From the NCBI GenBank assembly GCA_001464155.1, contig LNEN01000245.1, positions 1-39,745 of the forward strand: a stretch of 39,745 nucleotides of DNA, read 5' to 3'. Origin of the DNA: Cytophagales bacterium Ga0077538. GTDB taxonomy: Bacteria; Bacteroidota; Bacteroidia; Cytophagales; Cyclobacteriaceae. The notes beneath the pieces were generated by a model. That model was given only the letters and a program-made list of their open reading frames with translations. It made no database searches and was not told the DNA's origin. Position numbers and translations under genes: made by a program. Positions 7,623 through 16,855 of this stretch are shown piece by piece (within the stretch, counting starts at the first letter, position 1; each line of letters starts with the position of its first letter).

Positions 7623-9638
7623 ATGAGGGCTCCTTTACTCTTATGTGCAATGCTTGTCATTGCCAATTTCTCACATGCACAAAAATCATCTCTAAAGTTT
7701 GGAGAAATTCCGATGGAAGACATGAAAATGACGGTCTATGATAAAGATTCGTCTGCCTCGGCTGTTATTCTGGCTGACTTTGGAACCACTACAGTTGAGT
7801 ATGATCAAACCTTTGGCTGGCAACTAAAATTTGAGCGTTTGACTAGGATAAAAATTTTAAACAAGGATGGTTTTAGCTGGGCCGATTTTTCCATCCCCCT
7901 ATACCATGAAAACGCCACTGGTGAGAAACTCACTAATTTGAAGGGACTTACTCACAACATTGAAAATGGCAAGGTTGTGGAAACAAAGCTTAAGAATGAT
8001 GCGCTTTTCAAAGAAGTGGTGGATAGTAGAAATGATAATATGAAGGGCACAATGCCCAACGTAAAGGTTGGATCAGTTATAGAAATTACCTATCGAATTT
8101 CTTCAGACTTTATCTTCAATCTCTGGGACTGGCAATTCCAATATCAAATACCTGTTAGAGTGAGTGAGTATAGAGTAAACATTCCTGAATACTTCATTTA
8201 TGATCGGTACTTGCAGGGATATCTTCAACCGACTATAAATGAAAGAAAGATGGAGGCAAAATCTATCACGATAAACTCCTCTAGCCGTTCTGGCTTTACT
8301 AGTGTTACCACAGACTATTCAAATGATAAAATTGAATTTCAACAAGAAGCTTTCCGGTGGGTACTTAATGATATTCCTGCTTTTAAGGAGGAACCTTATA
8401 TTACAACTTATAAAAATTATGTCTCAAAAATTAATTTTGAACTAGCAAGTACCCAATTCCCAGGGCAGCCCTTTAACAACATAATGGGTAGCTGGGAAAG
8501 CATCAATAAAACATATACTGAGAATTCCAACTTTGGTGGAGAGATCAGTGGTAATGGATTTCTTAAGAAAATTGCAGAAGAGGTTACTACAGGCCTCACA
8601 TCGGATGATGAAAAGGTTGCTGCCATTCACAACTTTGTACGCAATAACTTTACCTGGAATGGTTACTACAGGAAATTTACAGACACATCGCTTAGAAGTG
8701 TAGTGGATTCAAAAGTCGGAACATCTGCCGAACTTAATTTACTAGTGGCTTCGCTTTTGGAAAAAATTAACATTCAGGTGTATCCTGTTCTCATTAGCAC
8801 ACGCAATCATGGGATCGTGCGTGAAAACATCTCAGTTTCTTCTCAATTTAATTATTGCGTTGCTTTAGCTATAGTAGGTGATAAGTCCTATCTTTTAGAT
8901 GCCACTGAAAAACTTCTTCCCACCGGATTTCTGCCTGAACGATGCCTCAATGGCCGCGGACTTCTTGTATCCAAGGCTGGATACCGATGGGTACCTCTTA
9001 CTGCTCCCATCAGATCCAAGTCGATGGTGAATTTAGACCTGGCATTATCGAACGAAGGAGGAGTTAATGGGACTCTGTCCCTTGAAAGAACAGGTTATTT
9101 TGCTGAAAGAGACAGAAGAAAATATTTTGCAAAAGAAGAGAAAGCATATGTCAACGAATTTGCTGAGCAACTTCAGTTTGAGCTAACCAACAGCACATTT
9201 ACGAACACAAAAGCTTTAGATGCTGCCTTTAAAGAAACACATAACATTAGCAAACCCGATTGGTCCATACAGAGCGAAAATATTATTTATATTGATCCCA
9301 TTCTCATATCGCGAATCAACGAGAATCCATTTCGATCTGAGGAAAGGAAATACCCTGTAGATTTCGGCAGCCCTTTTGAGCAGTCTTACTTCCTTAAGCT
9401 TTCCATCCCTGAAAGTTATACAGTTGAGGAACTGCCGCAGGCGAAGGTGATTGCGCTTCCGAATGGAGGAGGTAGATTTACGTATAGCGCTTCACAAGTT
9501 GGGAACGTGATTAGTCTTGTTAATAATTTACAGATTGCACGCAATACATTTAGTCCAGAGGAATATAAGAATCTTCGTGAATTTTACAGCCAGCTGGCAG
9601 CCAAGCAAGTAGAGCAGATTGTGTTGAAGCGTAAGTAA
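7623..9638 (+). CDS. DUF3857 / transglutaminase-like exported protein, catalytic Cys replaced
   Basis: A 671-residue protein with a Sec signal peptide (MRAPLLLCAMLVIANFSHAQ, cleavage near 20). The first 300 residues fit DUF3857 (for example FERLTRIKILNKDGF and VGSVIEITYRI). A transglutaminase-like region follows: AIHNFVRNNFTWNG, then VGTSAELNLLVASLL and YPVLISTRNHG. The position where active members have Gly-Asp-Cys reads Gly-Thr-Ser (Ser about 368), so peptide-crosslinking or hydrolytic chemistry is unlikely; I recall this variant from many Bacteroidota paralogues. A beta-rich domain completes the protein. Predicted site is periplasm or cell surface. It is five bases upstream of a second DUF3857 gene that keeps the Cys. 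Confidence 0.87.
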   Translation: MRAPLLLCAMLVIANFSHAQKSSLKFGEIPMEDMKMTVYDKDSSASAVILADFGTTTVEYDQTFGWQLKFERLTRIKILNKDGFSWADFSIPLYHENATGEKLTNLKGLTHNIENGKVVETKLKNDALFKEVVDSRNDNMKGTMPNVKVGSVIEITYRISSDFIFNLWDWQFQYQIPVRVSEYRVNIPEYFIYDRYLQGYLQPTINERKMEAKSITINSSSRSGFTSVTTDYSNDKIEFQQEAFRWVLNDIPAFKEEPYITTYKNYVSKINFELASTQFPGQPFNNIMGSWESINKTYTENSNFGGEISGNGFLKKIAEEVTTGLTSDDEKVAAIHNFVRNNFTWNGYYRKFTDTSLRSVVDSKVGTSAELNLLVASLLEKINIQVYPVLISTRNHGIVRENISVSSQFNYCVALAIVGDKSYLLDATEKLLPTGFLPERCLNGRGLLVSKAGYRWVPLTAPIRSKSMVNLDLALSNEGGVNGTLSLERTGYFAERDRRKYFAKEEKAYVNEFAEQLQFELTNSTFTNTKALDAAFKETHNISKPDWSIQSENIIYIDPILISRINENPFRSEERKYPVDFGSPFEQSYFLKLSIPESYTVEELPQAKVIALPNGGGRFTYSASQVGNVISLVNNLQIARNTFSPEEYKNLREFYSQLAAKQVEQIVLKRK

Positions 9639-9643
9639 GTATT

Positions 9644-11545
9644 ATGAAATATTTACTCTTTTTACTCTTCCCTTCAAGTTTCTGTTTGGGGATGGACCAA
9701 AAATACTCTGTTAGCTCCATTTCTGCTGACATGAAAGAGGGTGTATACGCAGTAGTAAGGGAAAGGAACTCTCTTTTCACCATTCTTGATCGGGGTCACA
9801 CCCGTTTTCAATATCATTACGCCATTACAATTTTAAACAGCAGGGGAAAGAACAATGCTCTTCTTACTTTGGAGTATGATAAGTTGAGGAAAATTAGACT
9901 ACTGACCGCTTCTGCTTATGATGCTAGTGGCAACTTGATAAAAAAAATCAAGACAAGTGAAATCCTGGACAGAAGTTCCATTTCAGATTTTAGCTTATAC
10001 GAAGACAGTCGCGAAAAGCAAGTTGATCTTAGACAGCCCAACTATCCCTATACGGTTGAGTTTGATTATGAAATTGAAATGGATTATCTCTATGCGATAC
10101 CTTCATTTTACCTATATACTAACGATGAGGTGTCCGAAGAAAAATCTAGGTACGAACTCGTTTTCCCGGCAAACTTAAAGCCTCGGTTTAGAACATTTTT
10201 AATTGATCAGCCCATTTACGAAAGGAGAAAAGATGGTAATGAACGATTTCTTTGGACATTCGAAAAAATTAAACCAAAAAAATTTGAAGATTGGTCTGCC
10301 AGCTTTCAAAAAGTGGTACCTAACATTATTGCTGCACCAAGCGAGTTCGAGTATGATGGCTACCGAAGAAACATGGATACTTGGTCAGAACTGGGTCGTT
10401 GGCAATTAGTGCTCAACAAAAACCGAGATGTTCTTCCTCCTGAAACCATTAAACATATTCGAAGTCTTGTCTCTTCTGCAAAAGATGATCGGGAAAAAGT
10501 GAAAATACTTTACGAGTATCTACAAGGGAAAACACGTTATGTTAGTATCCAGCGTGGAATCGGTGGGTTTCAACCTTTCGAGGCATCCTTAGTTGATAAG
10601 TTGAGCTATGGAGATTGTAAAGCTCTTTCAAATTACATGGTGGCTCTTTTGAAAGAAGTTGGCATAAAGGGTTATTATACTCAAATTTACGGTGGAGAAA
10701 ACGATCGCCCTATTCCTCCAGATTTTACTATTGACTACTTCAATCATATTATCGTTGCTGTTCCTCTTCAAAAAGATACTGTATGGCTTGAATGTACAAG
10801 CCAAGTAACACCTTTTGGATACCTGGGTAACTTTACCGGAAATCGGTACGGGCTAATGATCACCGATGAGGGTGGTGCCCTTGTCAAGACTCCCACGTAT
10901 TCGACCGAAGAGAATCTGCAGATTCGCACCGCGAAAGTTATCGTAAATGAAGATGGAGATGCTATGGCCACCGCCAAAACCATTTATGCGGGTCTACAAA
11001 TTGAGAATGATGGACTGGATCACATTGTTCATAAAAATCCAGAGGATCAAAAAAAGTGGATTCAAGAAAATCTCAGCATTCAAAATTTCGATATTAGAAA
11101 TTTCAGCATTAAACTGACTAAAGAGGAGGAACCGGAAATATCGGTTGGTCTAAGTTTACAATTAAATCGCCTTGCTTCACTTTCTGGTAAGCGTATGTTC
11201 ATCATGCCCAACATCATGAATCGTTCTGCCTTCATTCCGGAAAAAGTAACAGAAAGACAAACCAACATTGTGCGCAAAATCGGATTTATTGATATTGACA
11301 CAATACACTTTCAGTTGCCTGAAACTGTTTATCCTGAGTTCTTACCTTCTCAGCAGAAAATAAGTTCTCGCTTTGGAGACTATGAAATACGCTTTCAACT
11401 AAATGAAAAAGGCCTCCTTTATATCCGCAAGTTACAGATACATAAAGGGGAGTTTCCTTCATCCTCGTATGAGGAGTTTAGGGAATTTTATAGAAAGATC
11501 AATTCAGCTGACAACACTAAGCTAGTACTGTTAGCCAAGACCTAA
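9644..11545 (+). CDS. DUF3857 / transglutaminase-like exported protein, catalytic residues intact
   Basis: A 633-residue relative of the preceding protein, translated from an ATG five bases after its stop, so the two are almost certainly cotranscribed. A short hydrophobic signal (MKYLLFLLFPSSFCLG) begins it. The DUF3857 domain is followed by a transglutaminase core: a WKTRYVS-type lead-in (KTRYVSIQRGIGGFQP), YGDCKALSNYMVALL with Cys at about 325, FNHIIVAVP with His at about 368 and an acidic residue in WLEC (Glu about 383) where the family usually has Asp. That triad suggests a functional papain-fold enzyme acting outside the cytoplasm. The substrate is unknown; the C-terminal third is a beta-rich region. 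It converges on the SDR gene with six bases between them. Confidence 0.87.
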   Translation: MKYLLFLLFPSSFCLGMDQKYSVSSISADMKEGVYAVVRERNSLFTILDRGHTRFQYHYAITILNSRGKNNALLTLEYDKLRKIRLLTASAYDASGNLIKKIKTSEILDRSSISDFSLYEDSREKQVDLRQPNYPYTVEFDYEIEMDYLYAIPSFYLYTNDEVSEEKSRYELVFPANLKPRFRTFLIDQPIYERRKDGNERFLWTFEKIKPKKFEDWSASFQKVVPNIIAAPSEFEYDGYRRNMDTWSELGRWQLVLNKNRDVLPPETIKHIRSLVSSAKDDREKVKILYEYLQGKTRYVSIQRGIGGFQPFEASLVDKLSYGDCKALSNYMVALLKEVGIKGYYTQIYGGENDRPIPPDFTIDYFNHIIVAVPLQKDTVWLECTSQVTPFGYLGNFTGNRYGLMITDEGGALVKTPTYSTEENLQIRTAKVIVNEDGDAMATAKTIYAGLQIENDGLDHIVHKNPEDQKKWIQENLSIQNFDIRNFSIKLTKEEEPEISVGLSLQLNRLASLSGKRMFIMPNIMNRSAFIPEKVTERQTNIVRKIGFIDIDTIHFQLPETVYPEFLPSQQKISSRFGDYEIRFQLNEKGLLYIRKLQIHKGEFPSSSYEEFREFYRKINSADNTKLVLLAKT

Positions 11546-11551
11546 ACTTTT

Positions 11552-12358
11552 TTACTTAAAAGGAGAGTCCTCCTCTTTCGACATTACGTAGTAGGTAATT
11601 TTATCCATCAACACAGGGAAAAGCTTGGTTAGCCAAACGGCTAACTTACCCTGTGTAGTTAAAACTAGATCTCGCTTGCGCTTAACTACAGCCTGGTAAA
11701 TGTGTTCGGCTGTTTCTTCTGCGCTCATCATCTTACTTTCGTCCCGTGGCGACTCTCCTTGTGGATGTCCATCGGCCGTTAAGGCAACATTGCGAATGTT
11801 GGAGGTTGTAAACCCCGGGCAGACTGATAAAACGTGCACTCCTCTCTTCATTACCTCCATCCGCAAGGCTTCCAAAAAACCTTCCATGGCATACTTCGAT
11901 GCGGAATAAGCGGTGCGGGCAGGAGTGGCTCTCTTCCCATTAATGGAGGAAATGCCAACAATCGAACCTTTCGATTGAAGGATATAGGGAAGGGCATGTT
12001 TGGTACAGTGAATGGTCCCAAAAAAATTAACATCCATCACCTTTCGGAAAACATCTAACTGTACATCTTCAAATAAAGCTCGCATGGAAATGCCTGCATT
12101 ATTAATTAACACATCAATCTGTCCGAATTGCTGAATAGTCTTTTCAATGATGGCTACTGTGTCTTCGTCTTTGCTTACATCCCCAGGAATCGCCAATACA
12201 GCCACGCCTTGTTCTTTGAGCTCCTGTTCAATGCTAGCTAATAACTCACTGCGCCTGCCAGTAATGACTACCGAAGAACCCTTTCGCCCAAATTCAAAGG
12301 CCAATGCTTTGCCGATGCCGGAGGTTGCGCCCGTAATAATTACGACTTTGTCTTTCAT
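11552..12358 (-). CDS. SDR family NAD(P)-dependent oxidoreductase
   Basis: A classical short-chain dehydrogenase of 268 residues. The N-terminal Rossmann motif is TGATSGIG (9-16), followed by NNAG (87-90), the catalytic Asn (about 111), Ser (about 138) and YSASK with Tyr151 and Lys155. ITGRRS after the second strand, with Arg following Gly, suggests a preference for NADP(H). Composition and the C-terminal stretch MKRGVHVLSVCPGFTTSNI resemble the DHRS7-like group acting on lipids or sterol-like compounds, but the substrate cannot be read from sequence. It is divergent from the acyltransferase gene at 12455, with 96 bp between the starts. Confidence 0.93.
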   Translation of the reverse strand: MKDKVVIITGATSGIGKALAFEFGRKGSSVVITGRRSELLASIEQELKEQGVAVLAIPGDVSKDEDTVAIIEKTIQQFGQIDVLINNAGISMRALFEDVQLDVFRKVMDVNFFGTIHCTKHALPYILQSKGSIVGISSINGKRATPARTAYSASKYAMEGFLEALRMEVMKRGVHVLSVCPGFTTSNIRNVALTADGHPQGESPRDESKMMSAEETAEHIYQAVVKRKRDLVLTTQGKLAVWLTKLFPVLMDKITYYVMSKEEDSPFK

Positions 12359-12454
12359 ATTTCTGGCACGCAGAACCTATCTGAGCGCTGATGGGTTTTT
12401 GGGAAATCAAAAATAACAATACTTGCTTAACTTGTGGCGTAAAGATTAGTTGCC

Positions 12455-13272
12455 ATGTGGCTCCTTAAATTACTTTCTCGTTTACCGCTTTGGGTACTCT
12501 ATGGCTTTTCTGCCTTTCTTTTTTTTGTAAGCTACCGTTTGGTAAAGTACAGAAGAAAGCTTGTGCGCAAAAACCTGAGCGCCTCCTTTCCTGACAAGTC
12601 TATTGCGGAGCTTGCTACTATCGAACGAGATTTTTATCGAAACCTGTGTGATTACGCGGTAGAGACGTTAAAGCTCCTGAGCATTAGCCGGGAGCAATTG
12701 GCAACCCGAATGGCCTATACCAACCCGGAGCTTATGGGTAAGTATACGAATCAAGGTCAAACTGTGCTTTTACTTTCCTCACACCATTTTAACTGGGAGT
12801 GGCTGTTAGTGTCGGGAAGTATTTCTTTACCGGCTCCGGTGGATTTTGTCTATCAGCCTGTAAAAAATGCCTTCTTGCCTTTCCGGTAAAACGCAACGAC
12901 ATTGCACGTGAAATCATTAAAAGAAGGGATAAAGTTCGCGGTATTGCCGTAGTCGCGGATCAATATCCAGGACACGGAAATGATAAAAAATACTACACCC
13001 GTTTTCTGCATCAGGAAACAGCCTTCTTCTATGGAAGTCAGCAGATGGCTGCGCTAACGCAGGCACCTGTACTCTATGCTGTGGTTAGAAGAATAAAGCG
13101 CGGGTATTATACCTGCACGCTCGTAGAGGTTGGCAATCCACCTTACAGTAAAACAGATGAATCGGTTGTAGCGAACTATGCCAAGGAAGTAGAAAAGGTA
13201 ATCATGGAAAGACCCAGCGAGTGGCTGTGGTCACACAACCGATGGAAGAATAAAAAATCAATAAACGATTAA
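12455..13272 (+). pseudogene. LpxL/HtrB-type lipid A acyltransferase, frameshifted with a short internal loss
   Basis: Enzymes of this family add secondary acyl chains to lipid A at the inner membrane. The first frame (12455-12889) has an N-terminal membrane helix and the catalytic HX4E motif in SSHHFNWEW (His about 110, Glu about 115), then FVYQPVKNAF. It then runs into a stop. The second frame, from about 12878, continues with AFPVKRNDIAREIIKRRDK, VADQYPG, FLHQETAFFYG and the typical end PSEWLWSHNRWK. The family's segment between KNxFF and the FPVKRN equivalent, about 12 residues ending in an RFG-like motif, is missing; a loss of about 37 nt accounts for both the gap and the change of frame. 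The stop overlaps the convergent DoxX gene by four bases. Either a real broken gene or an assembly fault. Confidence 0.82.
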
Positions 13273-13661
13273 TTCTTTTCAGTTGCGCTATGTGCGTACA
13301 GAACACCTAGACTTACAATCAATAACAGGCTATACTCCACACCTCCTGTTGAGGGGCCCACTACGTACCAACCGTTTTGCACATGGACCAAAATAATTCC
13401 AACAACCAATTGCGCAGCCCAGATCATCGAAATCCAACGGGTAAAATAGTTGAGCAACAGCGCAAACCCAGCTAGTAATTCAAAAAGTGTAATGCCCCAG
13501 GCAAGTGGTACGCCAATTAAGAATCCTTTCGAATTTAAGAAGCCTCCAAAGCCTGCCACCGTTCCAAAATAAACACGTTGAAATCCATGAGCCATCATAG
13601 CAATAGAGACCATTATGCGAAGTGCATGGACCGAGCGATCGCGGGTAAGCAAGGCTTTCAT
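13269..13661 (-). CDS. DoxX family membrane protein
   Basis: A 130-residue integral membrane protein with four predicted helices (about 13-33, 50-70, 75-95, 105-125). The spacing and residues such as RIMVSIAMMAHGFQRVYFG, a glycine-rich loop and ITLFELLAGFALLLNYFTRW fit the DoxX family (DoxX/SURF4-like), which includes quinone-linked and small redox membrane proteins; the specific role here is not known. It starts 70 bp downstream of the divergently placed SNF2 gene stop and overlaps the 3' end of the acyltransferase gene. Confidence 0.85.
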   Translation of the reverse strand: MKALLTRDRSVHALRIMVSIAMMAHGFQRVYFGTVAGFGGFLNSKGFLIGVPLAWGITLFELLAGFALLLNYFTRWISMIWAAQLVVGIILVHVQNGWYVVGPSTGGVEYSLLLIVSLGVLYAHSATEKN

Positions 13662-13731
13662 ATGAATTGTTTAGAGAAGAAAGATCGTTGGTTACAGGAG
13701 CAAAAGGAATCCCCCGATCTTCGGCATTTAT

Positions 13732-16677
13732 CTATGCCAGCATCTGCGCAATGTCTTCGCGCGTGAGTTGCTTCATAATGCTCTCTTCTGTAGTAATTAG
13801 ATCTGTAGTCAATTTTAATTTTCGCTGTTGCAATTGAAGAATCTTCTCCTCTACAGTATTACGGGTAATGAATTTGTAGGTAAATACTTTCTTCTTCTGC
13901 CCAATGCGGTGCGCTCTGTCAACCGCTTGTGCTTCCACAGCAGGATTCCACCAAGGATCAAGAATAAATACGTAATCAGCCTCAGTTAAATTCAAGCCTA
14001 AACCACCAGCCTTTATAGAAATTAGGAAGAGTTTAAGTTTAGGATCTTTGTTGAAGCGTTCTACTTGCTCCTTGCGATCGGTGCTGCTTCCATCCAGGTA
14101 TGCAAAATCAATTTTTTGTTCTTTCAGGTATTGCTTCACCAACTCCAGATGTTTCACATACTGACTAAAAACCAAGACTTTGTGATCTTCGGTGAGCGCG
14201 CTGGCCAGCATGTGCGTGATATCTTCAAATTTACCGGAGTCTCCCGCATAAGAAGGATCCGTCATACGCGGGTGGTTTGCTAATTGGCGAAGTTTCGTTA
14301 GGCCTTCTAAGATCATGAAGCGACTATTGCCAATACCTTCTTTGTCAATGAGGTCGAGAATTCTTCCGCGGTAAAAAGCTTTTGCCTCTTCGTACTTCTC
14401 TTCTTGTGCAGCACTCATTTCTGAATACTGAACGTTTTCTACTTTTTCGGGAAGTTCTGTTGCTACTTGAGACTTATGTCTGCGCAGCATAAAAGGTTTG
14501 ATAATGGTATGCAAACGCTTGGACCGCACCTCGTCACCTTTCTTCTCAATCGGATTTAGAAATTCATTTTTGAAATACGCCTGGGGTCCTAATAAGCCTG
14601 GGTTAATAAATGTCATCTGCGACCACAAGTCAAGCGTGGTGTTTTCCAGCGGGGTACCCGTAAGCGCTAATTTCTGTCGCGACTTTAATTCACGCACCGC
14701 TTGCGCGATGTTGGACGAAGGATTTTTAATGACCTGCGACTCATCAAGAATAATGTAATTGAAATAAAAATTCTTGAAGGCCTCTACGTCTAAACGCGTA
14801 ATGCCATAGGAGGTGAGCACAAGATCATACTGATCAAATCGCTTAACGTCTTTATTTCGTTGTGTGCCTGTATAGGTGAGAATGCGGAGGTTAGGAGTAA
14901 ACTTACTTGCCTCCATCTCCCAGTTATAAATAAGCGAAGTTGGCATCACTAATAAAGAAGTGCCTCGGCCCGCTTCTTTTTCTGATTGCAGAAGTGTAAG
15001 TGTCTGTACGGTTTTACCCAAACCCATGTCATCCGCTAACACACCCCCCAAACGAAAATCATTTAGGAACCGCAGCCAGTTATAGCCTGCTTTTTGATAC
15101 GGACGAAGCTCACCACTAAAGCCTGCTGGCAAATCATAGTTCTTGATGCCCGTGAAAGAACTCAAACTGCGTAACCGTTCACTTATGTGAACCTTCGCTA
15201 AATTGGAATCCTCTAATTCCTTTACCAAAGCGAGGTGATGTTTTCTCAACACTGGCTTTTCATTTTTGCCTTCTGTTTCGCTCAGCGCAAAAAGATCAGA
15301 GTATTTAGTAAGCCAGGCTTCGGGTATAATCGCAATCTCACCGTTCGGTAATTTAAACTCCACTTTTTTGCGCATGATAAGCTTGCGCAATTCTTTAAAA
15401 GGAATATCAAAATCACCAAAGCGAATCTTGGCATGGATATCAAACCAATCGATGTTCTCTTTTACCTCCACCTCAATCACCGCCTTGCCAACAAAATATT
15501 TTTTATCCCGGCTCTCGGGCTGACTTACTTCAAAGCCAAGGTTCAATAAATTAACACGGTTTTCGTTTAACCAGGAGAAGGCTTCTGATTTGGGTACCGC
15601 CACTCTAAAATCTTTGAAAGGCAAACCCAATTTTTGCAGCGTCTGTAAAAACTTCTTTTCGATTTCAGGCTTGCGCGTAACACGGTGAAAGATGTATTGC
15701 TCGTCCTGCTTTTCTACAGAAACATTTACTGCTCCACTGGCATCTCCGCGAAAGCGGTATTTGCCATACTTAAAAGAAAGATCGAAAACCAGTTTACCAC
15801 TTTCATCGGTCTTGTCTTCCTGAGGGGCGGGGTTGGTATCGAAGAGTGTTGCTGCCTGAGAGGATTGCACGGTATGCAATTCTGATAAAGTGAGAACCGG
15901 ATGTGGATCGTGATCGTGTTTTTGAATTTCAAATCCCTGCGCTTCAATCTCATCAAAAGAGGCAATCAACGGTGCTACAAAACGATTGTAATAGGTCTCT
16001 TCTAAATTTTTGGGAATCACCACAAATTTTTTCGAAAGGAAGGGAATCAATTTTTTTCCATCCACTCCCTTTTCAAAACCGTAGAGTTTGCCATTTAACA
16101 CCAACCAGGCAGGATGCTTGCACACCAGAAAAGCAGCAGGGTTGGGCAGGTCCAATTTCTTGTCTTCGTATAAGAGTGTTGGATAGTAGTTGGTATTTTC
16201 GGCTGTGCGCATAAAGTGAAATTGCACTACAGCCTTTTTATCCATTACTTCCAATTTGCGCCACGTGGGTTCTCCATCGTTGCCCATCTCAAATACCATT
16301 TTGCCTTTCAGCAAATCAAGCACTTGAGCGCGCCTCTTTTCCATGTAGTCTTCGATCTGCTCCTGAACGAGTTCATTGCCTTTTGCCTTGTCGAAGGTTT
16401 TGGAGAAAAACTCTTCCGGCTTCATCTGCTTGGCAGAGAATTTCTTCACAACAGCATCCTGCTGCATGCCATCCATGATTTCAATCAACTTGAAATCACG
16501 GTCGTCCAGGCCTTTGGCAAATTCACGAGCATTTTTGTGTGATATATTTTGATGCTGGTAGGTGAGCTTACCGCGATCGTCCAGGTGCACAATGTATGAC
16601 TCAAACACATACCCGAGGTACTCGTGTTGAAACACGGAGTACACAATTTGAAAGGGTTGTGCCGCTGAAACTTTCAT
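13732..16677 (-). CDS. SNF2-family DEAD/DEAH-box helicase
   Basis: A 981-residue protein with a long N-terminal region typical of bacterial SNF2/Rad54-like proteins and a complete two-lobe ATPase at the C-terminus. The DEXX lobe has DDMGLGKTVQTL (about 550-561, Walker A), the motif II variant DESQ at about 645 in place of DEAH, and LTGTPLENT (motif III). The HELICc lobe has VFSQYVKHLELVK, FLISIKAGGLGLNLTEAD and the motif VI stretch QAVDRAHRIGQ. It probably remodels protein-DNA complexes, perhaps RNA polymerase as in HepA/RapA, but no partner is visible. The N-terminal half has no Zn-chelating SWIM motif that I can see. It follows the LolC/E-like gene by 178 bp on the same strand. Confidence 0.95.
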   Translation of the reverse strand: MKVSAAQPFQIVYSVFQHEYLGYVFESYIVHLDDRGKLTYQHQNISHKNAREFAKGLDDRDFKLIEIMDGMQQDAVVKKFSAKQMKPEEFFSKTFDKAKGNELVQEQIEDYMEKRRAQVLDLLKGKMVFEMGNDGEPTWRKLEVMDKKAVVQFHFMRTAENTNYYPTLLYEDKKLDLPNPAAFLVCKHPAWLVLNGKLYGFEKGVDGKKLIPFLSKKFVVIPKNLEETYYNRFVAPLIASFDEIEAQGFEIQKHDHDPHPVLTLSELHTVQSSQAATLFDTNPAPQEDKTDESGKLVFDLSFKYGKYRFRGDASGAVNVSVEKQDEQYIFHRVTRKPEIEKKFLQTLQKLGLPFKDFRVAVPKSEAFSWLNENRVNLLNLGFEVSQPESRDKKYFVGKAVIEVEVKENIDWFDIHAKIRFGDFDIPFKELRKLIMRKKVEFKLPNGEIAIIPEAWLTKYSDLFALSETEGKNEKPVLRKHHLALVKELEDSNLAKVHISERLRSLSSFTGIKNYDLPAGFSGELRPYQKAGYNWLRFLNDFRLGGVLADDMGLGKTVQTLTLLQSEKEAGRGTSLLVMPTSLIYNWEMEASKFTPNLRILTYTGTQRNKDVKRFDQYDLVLTSYGITRLDVEAFKNFYFNYIILDESQVIKNPSSNIAQAVRELKSRQKLALTGTPLENTTLDLWSQMTFINPGLLGPQAYFKNEFLNPIEKKGDEVRSKRLHTIIKPFMLRRHKSQVATELPEKVENVQYSEMSAAQEEKYEEAKAFYRGRILDLIDKEGIGNSRFMILEGLTKLRQLANHPRMTDPSYAGDSGKFEDITHMLASALTEDHKVLVFSQYVKHLELVKQYLKEQKIDFAYLDGSSTDRKEQVERFNKDPKLKLFLISIKAGGLGLNLTEADYVFILDPWWNPAVEAQAVDRAHRIGQKKKVFTYKFITRNTVEEKILQLQQRKLKLTTDLITTEESIMKQLTREDIAQMLA

Positions 16678-16855
16678 AAAAATCTATTCGCTATGCGGTA
16701 TTGAGGTTGAGTTTTTTGAACTCGTATACAATCAAAACCTGATAAAAAGTCTTCAAAATGCCCGAAAAAATGCCTTCACAAGCCACGGGAACCTGAAAGG
16801 TACTAAATTGGAATGAGAGATTTATGTATTTTTTGTCTCAGAAGGTACACCAACC

